Shown: in pieces, positions 35,901 to 44,900 of the stretch
How positions within the stretch are numbered: position 1 is the first letter of the stretch
Layout of the letters: each line of letters opens with the position of its first letter
Translations under genes and position numbers: made by a program
Notes under the pieces: model-generated
Told to the model about the DNA's origin: nothing
The model's database searches: none
Seen by the model: the letters and a program-made list of their open reading frames with translations, nothing else
From: Symbiodinium microadriaticum
Lineage: Eukaryota > Sar > Dinophyceae > Suessiales > Symbiodiniaceae
Reading direction: 5' to 3'
Assembly: GCA_001939145.1 (NCBI GenBank)
Contig: LSRX01001560.1
Coordinates: forward strand, 15,268-79,267
Length of the DNA: 64,000 nucleotides

Positions 35901-38900
35901 CCAGAATCATTGCGATTCTTTGTTCGTGAGCATCGCCGGGCTCGTTGCCATGACTTTCGGCATGCTCATGGTAACAACCATGAGCTTCCTCACCACCGTG
36001 GCGTCGGCGCAAGCATCTGCGAAGTACAACGAGCAGGTGCAAAAAGAACACAAGCAAACAGAACATGGCAGTGTGATGCTGTTCGATAACATGACACTCG
36101 AGGACCGGGCAGGCAAGCGCCAGACTGGGGCTTCGCAGTGATACTTGTTAAACTACACTTTCGCTTGCATGGCGCACCTGGAAAACTAGACGGTCTCGGA
36201 TCCAGGTCCAGTCACAGGCATTCGTGGTTCAGCAGTGATACTGCGTTGATTGAATCGGGCAGAATGCAACGTGCCGATACCCCGACAAGCTGGGCATGCT
36301 TCCCCAGTTCCAAATTTGATGCTTACGCCGGGGTCAAGGCTTCGATCAACCCCCTCGAACAGAGCTGGCCAAGGCTCCGAACGAGATCGGGTATCCCGTG
36401 ATTCACCGTTCACCATTGACGGCTGATTGAGGTTGGCTTGCGCTGCATTCTGACCCTTTGGGAGGTTTCTGCCAGGCTGCGCACTGGCACGTGAAGAGAC
36501 TTAGGCTTGGAAACGGGGTGGCCTTCGGATCGAGATCGGCAGATACCGTTTTACTCGGTGCGACAGTGACCAGCCATCGCTCATGTCGACGCTCACCCCT
36601 TTTGTGTATTGCTTGCATTGCTTTCGACTTTGCCCAACGCTCTTGCCCCACCTGCAAGCAAACATGCACGGGGTTCAACTCTGTGGATGTAACCCCCGCC
36701 CCTGCAAGAACGGTCAAAAAGCATTCAAAAATGCACGCGGTATCTTGAGGAGCCGCATGGTCTCGCAGGGGCTTGCTCGCGGGTCGTCCATCGGACACGC
36801 ATCGAAAACGACAAGCACGGCAAATTGTATTCCATCGATTTGCGTTTTGTGAATCGACAAGACGCCATGAAATCAAGGAGCCAAAACATAACGAAAGCCC
36901 CAAAGAACCCGAAGAGAACAAAAAGACACGAAACCCTCGATTCGAAAACGTCTCATCCAAGGATCCAGAGGCCCGGCGCTGCTTATGCTGCTTCCTGTTA
37001 TTCGGCTATTCTAGCTTCAGGGGGCCGACGTGCCTCTGGCAAACGGGCACGTCGCGGGACTGCCGCAAAGGAAGCATCACTGCGATGTGTAAAGTCTGGG
37101 CATCCCTGCAGTGACTCGATGACGAACTGCTCGTCCCAAGGTACCTCCCGGTATTCTCGACGATCACAACACAAGTGGCAACCCTGGGAACGAGGGCCTG
37201 TGTGCCCAGCCCGAAGGATCCTAGGTATCAGGCCACTTCTGAGCCGAGAATCTTTCAAAGCGTCTCAGTGGACGGCGACTGCATGCCCATTCTTTGAGCC
37301 AGCCAATTGCATCCTCGAAAGACTCCTGCTAGTGGTTCGTGCAGGGTTCCCCTTCGCCAGAACACAAGTTCAGGACATGCGCAGTCCTTGATGCGATCGT
37401 TGTAGCCTCACCACCCAAGAGCACTACTTCGGCAAGACCCCAGACGTACATAATGCATCAGTGCTGCTGACAAAGTTGGAGCTCTGCAGATGGCCCTTCA
37501 GATGCCAAGCCGTGACTCATCTTCACACTGGGTGTGCAAACTCCTCGCCTCAATCTGTCCTTTCCAAGACTCTTCACCGTACTTCAAGTACCATCTGGCG
37601 CTGATGCGACAAGCTGTGTGTCTTGGTGGTTTTTGGTGGTGCTCAGGTCTTGGCTGATCAATTGCAGCCACCACACACTCATCACCCGATCTCGAAATCA
37701 CCTGACGCACGTTCTAACAGTGCAGTCCAAGAGTGGACGCACTCCAACATCCTGCCTTCTTCTCGGGCTCTGAGTACGTGAATGCTTGCTTTGCCTGAAT
37801 CATAACCTCGCTACAGCAGACGGCATGGAGCTCCGGTCGAGCACATCATTGCAGATAACACCTGGGCCCTTCACGTTTCTGAACTCGACTTTGGCTTTCC
37901 TTCGGCCACCGGTTCGGGGAAGCTGGAAACCCCGAGAGGCTAAGAATGGTTGCGCGAATTGGCCACAATGAACTTGGAAAGAGAAACAGACGAGATAGGG
38001 CACAAATGATGACATTTCCCAGGCAGGCATAGCACGTCGAGTGTCTCCGGCAGCCGAGTCGCTTGACAGGCTGACCCTTGAAAGGCCCAGTCGACATAAC
38101 ACCTGCCGCAATTGCAGTTTTGCCCAGCAACAGATCTGCTAACTTTGCACAGCGAAGTTCCGTCGAATTCTTTCTTGCTTCTGCCTTTGTCGAAACCCAG
38201 CTTGTAGCCTCGCTGCTGTTCTCATGCAAGCGCTGGCCACCAAATTAATCAGGTGCACGAAGCAAACAATGTCCAGCAGCAGGTGTCGTGAGCTTCTGCT
38301 AGCTTCACCCGGTCGTTGATGGACTGCACGCCCAGCTTCTCACACCTCTTCGCACTCAGTTGGAACTGCAGCAGTGAAGATTGGACTGTGGCCTGCGATG
38401 CTTCCGACGCTCACAGCCAAGGCTGCCACATGTACTGTGCTGCCATGGTCCGAATTTCGCCATCGATCTCTACCTTGTTACAGAAACTCGAAAGTGCAAG
38501 CGGTCACGAATGAAACCCAGCAAGGCTGAGCTCCAGCGTCAATGATGGGGATCAAGTCGAAGGGCACTACCCACTCCTTCTTCACGCCAAAGAACTCTCG
38601 CTTCTTGTCTGGCCCAGGTGACAGCCACAGTTGGAGCTCGCACTTTTCGCACAAAAACGGCTTTGGAGTCGAGACTGCATGACCCACCTGACTTCATCAG
38701 ATCCATGTAGGCGGCATAGTCATCAGGTGAATCACTCGGGACGCTGGTGACGACGCCGGTTCCCTGCAACTCTTTGCATGCCCCTATCCCGCTGCCGGCA
38801 GCAGTTCTTGGCACATGCCTTGTCCATCTTGATCGTAGGCAGTGGCAGCACGAAGACATGGTCGAACTTCGTGGTCGGTGCTTTGACCTGCACGAGAAAA

Positions 38901-41900
38901 AGAGCAGCGGAAAGAAACTCCACCGGGTAGCGTTCGCTTTGGCCGGCCTTCTTTCCTAAAAGCTCCTGACCTCCAGCAATGCGATGCACCGACTGCTCGT
39001 CGAAGGAATGAGACGCTCTCGAGCTTGTGAGGCCTGAAACCTCCATGTAGCAGTAGGGCTTGCCCCAGGGCTGCAAGATATCCTGCCCGCACACGCAGTG
39101 CTCTAGAATCTAATCAATGAAGATGTGCTTGTAAGGGTCCTGAAAGCTCATATTGCGAGCAGCTCGATGTGAACACACCTGTGAAACAGAAGTTCATGAA
39201 AGCCCCGCCTTTCAACGGAAGGAGGTACTAAACCCGGCCAAGAGGCGTAGACTTCCAAGCCAGGACCCTTGTAGCATCCGTACTGCCCAGACGGCAGAAT
39301 CCAGCAGTTGGTCCTTGACATAACAATAGCACTAGCAGTCACTAGCACCTCTGAAGCAAAGGCCCTTGCACAACAAATATTGTCTGTGAAACTGTGGCGG
39401 ACTCTGGGCCCAGAGCTGTCCAGGCATGGTCTCGGCCCTCAGGGTCGCTGCCTCGGTTTTCTCAAAAATGGCCGGAACTGAAGTCCGTGCGCAGCACAAG
39501 CTCTTCTCCAGGGCGCCGCGCCAGCAAGAAAACCTACAAGATGCAGCGATTTTTGCCACATGGTTGGCAGTCCCCAGTGAAACCTTGCTCCTTTCTGCAA
39601 AGAACTTTTTCATCATGTCCGACCACTCCAGCAATTCGATCTTGATGGCAGTGTACTCCTTGAAAGTGGCCAGCTTGAGGTTAAATTACAGGACAATGCA
39701 CATGTACATGCCCCTCCCCACCCCATGGCATGGTATCCCCCCATACCCTCCTTTTGCTTCCCCTGCCGCTGTGGTGCGCGCTCTGTGCTCCGCCGCGGCC
39801 TCCCTCTAAAGGGGCTCTGGGTGGCCTCATGCTGTCCCACGCCCCGGCCCCGGGCTGTATTGTGGTCGGGGGTTTTGGCTTGTTTGGCCCCCCTCGTCCC
39901 CCTGTGGTGTGGTGGCGGCTTTTGTGTTATTTAACGCCCCCCCTCTCCCTCTGTGTGGTGTGGTGTGGTGTGGTGTGGTGTGGTGTGGTGTGGTGTGGTG
40001 TGGTGTGGTGTGGTGTGGTGTGGTGTGGTGTGGTGTGGTGTGGTGTGGTGTGGTGGGTTGTGGGTTTCAGTGTGGTGGGTTGTGGGTTTCAGGTTTAGTT
40101 TAATGTTTAACTTTCTCCCTTCCCTGTGGTGTCATGCTATCGGCAGAACGCACGAAACCTTTTGTACACCTGAGCAAATGAGTAGCAGTAGAGTCAGTCG
40201 AGTATACAGTTATGGTACACGACATACGTACAACTACAGACTACAGTAAAAGCACCCCCCGCGAATTGAAGCGCAGCGGAGGAAGCGTACAAGAAGCTCT
40301 ACGCTACACTCGTATGACAGCACAGACGCTTGGCGTGGCATGCAAAAGAAACTGACTGTATGTGCAATGCTACCTACCCCTACTCAGAATCATACCAACC
40401 CGTCAGGCTGGTGTAGATCTGGCATGGCGAACCGAGCTTGGGATTGTGACCAACACACCAGTCCGGTGCAATGCAGAAAGTCTAAAATGGCAGGGCAGAA
40501 GCCCCTTCAAATGTGACGCCCACATTTGATGTCGTGCGAGTTGCGAGCACCTTCCGGTGTCGGACGCCGCGGGGCTATGGCTCTGTAGTAGGCCCTATAA
40601 GTGGCGGCATCCACACGGAACACATGCCATCCAGGGAGGAACCAGACGACATGGTGAGTGTTTGATTCGATGCTGAACCGGGACCCTCCGGTAGCAGGAA
40701 ACACATAAGGGACCTCCGGAGGAGGAATCTCTCCGATGTAACGGCCCCTCAGTACTGCCCAAAACCAGGAGTCCAAGCGGCTGTACGAAATCGGCACTGG
40801 CTCACTCGGGTCGAAGACCCCGCCGTGCTCGTCTCGCCACAAACGCAAGCGGTCTCCGGGAATGTCGGGAAGACATCTCGGAGATGTTCCATCTGCTCCC
40901 AGTTGGAAGCAGAAATGTAAGAAGTGGGATCGCGAGCAGCGCCAGCCGTCGGGCAGACCTTAGGCGGCCGTGGCGTGTTACGTCCGGCCTTCGGTGCAGC
41001 CGGAGGATCGTTGGAAGATCCAGGTGCTCCGCCAGGAGACCGCCCACACGCGGGTGGAGCAGGTGGCATCATCACTGTTGGAGTCGGGAACCTTGCAGCT
41101 TTAGCAGCAGGCGGAGTGCTTCCAGTCCTTCCGGATGGAGTCGGTGATGGCAGAGGAACATGCATTTCTCCAGCAGGAATGGCTCCTCGCCTCATCCCAC
41201 CGTCTCATTCAACCAGCTTCGCTTGCGATCAACGGAGAACCGCGTGCCCTTCAGGAGTGCCAGCATTTGACTATGTCCCATCGAGCCCAAAGCAGCGGGG
41301 ATCTCAAAAGCGTGATCCTGACTGATTACGACGGTAGCTGAGATATTGTTCCTATGCTCATCGTAGGTGATAGCAAAACCAACTTGGATCTGCGTCAATG
41401 CAGCCATGATTTGCCTCGCAGTCCCCGTCAAGGGCTCGATCTCCTGGCCTTCATGGATCAAAATCGTAAAGGAATCCAGTCGAGGGCGCAGGTCCTGAGC
41501 AATCTGAGCCGCTTTGATCAGCACTGCAGCTTCGGTCATCACGTAAAAACGGTCTTGGAAGCAAAAATAGCAGTGCTGGGCAAGCTGAATCTGCATTGGG
41601 CTGCCTGGAACATAGCCTGGTGCCCGCACGATCATTCGGAGCAGGGAAGATGTATGCAACACGAGCGTCAGCCGTGTGAGAACCCTGGAAAGCCTTCTTG
41701 GCTTCGGTGCCCCGGCCCGGGTTGGGGATCCGGACCCTTGCAAGCATTTCTCCTCGATTGAGCGAAGAGTCATGCCTTTCAACATGAAATTCCATGCGGT
41801 GAAAGGCTCATTTGCTAGCTTGGTGGGCATGGCCTGTCTGTCCACATTTCAAACACTTGCTTCGGGACTTAAATCTCCTGAAGACGCTTCTTCCGATCCT

Positions 41901-44900
41901 CAACAAAAAGATTGCTTCTCACAACAGGAAGTCCCTTCTTCCCTTTACCACCTGGCGACTCTGGCGACCCCTTGCCTCTACCGGCCTTGCCCATTACCAT
42001 ATGAGCTGTGCACTGAAGCTGAACCGCCTCGGCTGTCGCATCAGGGAAGTTCTCGAAGTCGCATTCCTCCAACGCGTTCAAGGGCACGTTTCCTCATCGG
42101 AAGCGGTTTGTTCCTCGTCACCAGTGTACCGCGTGGGCTGCCCTGGCAAATCAGTCCAGACATTCCAGCCTTCCTCATTTTCATCATCACCATGATCATC
42201 GGCATACTATGCTTCGTCATCGTGATCATCGGTCCTATGTTCTTGCGATACATAGGCCGTATCTGCACTGCCACTCACATCGTTCCATTGCTTGATACCC
42301 GTACTTTGCAGACCCTTTGGGCTGCCACCTCCGTTGGTCCTTCTGATTTCCAGGATTGCGATGTAAAGCAGGGTCAACAAGCAGCTTGTTACCGCGTAAG
42401 TGAATCAAACCGTGATGCTCCGTCATGATTCTCGCATAGGTATCGAACTCATGAACGCCCGCTGCGCAAGCCTTTACCATGAGTTGCAGATCACGCGACA
42501 ACCCGCTCAACTCCAATAGCAACTCCCTCTCAAACTGCCCGAAAGGGAGATCCTGGGATCAAGTTGCGTCATGAGAGTCCACCACCTCCGGCGTCTCCCC
42601 ATGTAGGAAACAATGGATTCGCCCACTTCTGAACAAAGTCTCTGCCCCGAGGTTCTCAATCTGCGGGGTGCTGACAAGGCTGCGATCCCAATATCCTTCG
42701 CCTTCTGACATGCATCCCCTCGAAGATCTTCCACGACCCGAAGAACTGTCTCAACTGACCCATCATCGGAGCTGCTCTCATGCGGATTCTGCGGCGCGGC
42801 CGGCACTGACCCTATGAATCCCGCTCCTGTAGCTGGAGCTCCCTTCCGCCCGGGGAGATCTCCTTCGGAGCCGCCTGATGACTCGAACGAAGACTTCTTC
42901 TTGCGACGCTTCTCCTGCTGTTCATGTGCCACTATTCTGAGCTCCGTACGAAACTCCCATTCGTGGTAGTCAGCAGGATTGATTTCCGGCACAGATGAAA
43001 ACTCCGTTCTTTGTCACTGCGGGCATGGCAAAGTAAAGTTTGTTCCGAAACCGTAGGCCTGCAACGGTCATGCCGAGTCATGACTGATCTCCTTCCCGAA
43101 TGTTTAAGTGCCAGCCAAACCTGCCCTGTGCTCAGCTTTGCACACGCTGCCTCGCCGAACTCACGGCTTTCCACACTAGCTCAGTTCACTCCCAAACCAA
43201 CCAAATCCAAAGGCCACTAGGGCCCCTGCGCTAGGAGGGGCACAGCTTCGCTACCATTTAGCGTTCAATCGCGCTCCGGACACTACTTTTTACATCTTTG
43301 GCTCAAGAGCCCTTCCAGAGGTCATAGAGACTTTGAAGCACAAGTTCCTGCACAAGACCGTCACTTGCTCTTCACACGAAAAAGGCACGCACTCAAGCTA
43401 TACATGAAAGAATGAGGAGAGATTCTCAACATTTAAGCAACCACCGGGCATCTGTAGTCCCAAACTCCAGAAACGAGTCCATTTCGTTTCCGTGGCGTCG
43501 CTTTGTATCTGCAGCCTGTCAACCCTTTTCAGCCGGTCGAAATTGGTCTCCAACCTTCAGCCGAAAGGACTGCCTCATGCCGCAGAGCGATGTAGACATG
43601 CTCATGTTTTGTTGATTACTTCCGTCATTGCTCGTGCGCTCTGAAGCTGCGGAGCTCAATGGAAATCGTGGATTGACGGCTTCTGTGCTCCGGCCACCGC
43701 AAACAAGAATGGCTGCAACCCGAAATGTGTCGCTACCTACGCCCGTGAACACTCAACCCTGACGCTCGTATTGAACACGGAAGGCTCGCCGCTTCCATTC
43801 AAGTTGGCGACGATTTAGCCAGTCCGCAGCACTCAACTTGTGAACAAGTCATAGCTATGTCTATCCGGATGACGCTTAAAGGTTTAGGGGTGATTCCCTA
43901 GCAGGGAGACATACCCCAGACATGCTTCAGGATTGGTTAAGGGCAGGCGTGCTTCGTGTATTGTGGGTTTAGAATTTGGAAGGAGGATTGTCTTTTTTAT
44001 CAAGTGGCTTGAGATTTGCTTCAACAGCAGGGGGGGCATAGGATGTGGTGGATGAGGGCGGTGCTGCCGGTTTTTGCAACTTATGCTGGGGCTTTGCATA
44101 GTGGAGGTGTTGCTTTAGACAAGGGAGTTGCAGGCCGAGCTGGGGCCCATGGCCGATCATGGCCGATCATGGCCGAATGGGCCAAGACCGGTAGTTTTGG
44201 CCTGAATTTGGGGTTTGGGAGGTGGGACATCGATTAGAAAAGAGCAGGTGGGTACAGGATGTGCCGTCCGCGGTCTGCCATTGCCTCCTGGCATGGCCAC
44301 CCCACCCCATGTCCTTGTTCAGTCCTAGGGTTACGCAAATGAGGCAAAGGGGGCGAGTTGTAACTTAGTAAGTCAAGTTTTCAGAGGCAAGTGGGTCAAG
44401 TTGCAGTGTCTCTTCCGGACGACACGTGCAAGTAGTGCAAAAACAGACTGTGCCTTCTGCTGGAACTCACAACGCAACAGCATCGTTCCAAATTCCACGT
44501 TGCAGCTGTGCCAAGGCATATTCGGTTCGTGATCAGTGAAGCTGCAAGTCTGTGTATGATGAATTATAAGTCTTTCGTGCACTGCTATGAAACTTTCCGC
44601 TCCTGGGGTCCAACACCCTCGCCTTCTGCTCGATCGTGGTCCATGCATGCCTCAAGCGAGCGGCACATTGAGCTATCAGCATGCAGAAAGGAGGTCTTTA
44701 AGGTTGCGCAGGCCTGCCCATCCACCTCACCTCAGTGGACGCATCCAACTGGTTGGGGGCATAAGTCCTTGCGAGGAGGAGGGGATGCAGGCAAGCGGCT
44801 GTAAATAGTCGGTCTCTTTCCAAATCCAATCTTTTCGGATTGCTTCAGCTTCCTGGCTGCCATGCAAAGATGCGTGTGAGCCGAAGCATGTCAGCTGCAA

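Larger units (their letters stand above)
25360..37100 (-). other. Giant LARS intron filled with mobile-element sequence
   Basis: The exon ending [12 protein letters not shown] (37.1 kb) and the exon starting [10 protein letters not shown] (25.34 kb) are adjacent in LARS proteins of all eukaryotes I know, so the 11.8 kb between them is intronic. It contains LINE-B, the ORFs at 29.1-30.5 kb and 27.3-28.7 kb, an assembly gap and unassigned sequence (25.4-27.2, 28.7-29.1 and 36.2-37.1 kb, where I see no gene). All recognisable insertions are in the sense orientation of LARS. Confidence 0.8.

Noticed and set aside
35896-35910. Third spliced-leader relic (ttctggctcaag on the minus strand)
   Set aside because: Only 12 of 15 bases match and it lies about 100 bp from the tandem pair; may be chance.
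39730-40249. Cys/Val/Gly-rich ORFs
   Set aside because: Translations of the TGTGG array.
43296-43310. Plus-strand spliced-leader match (tttggctcaag)
   Set aside because: Only 11 contiguous bases match and no gene follows on that strand.
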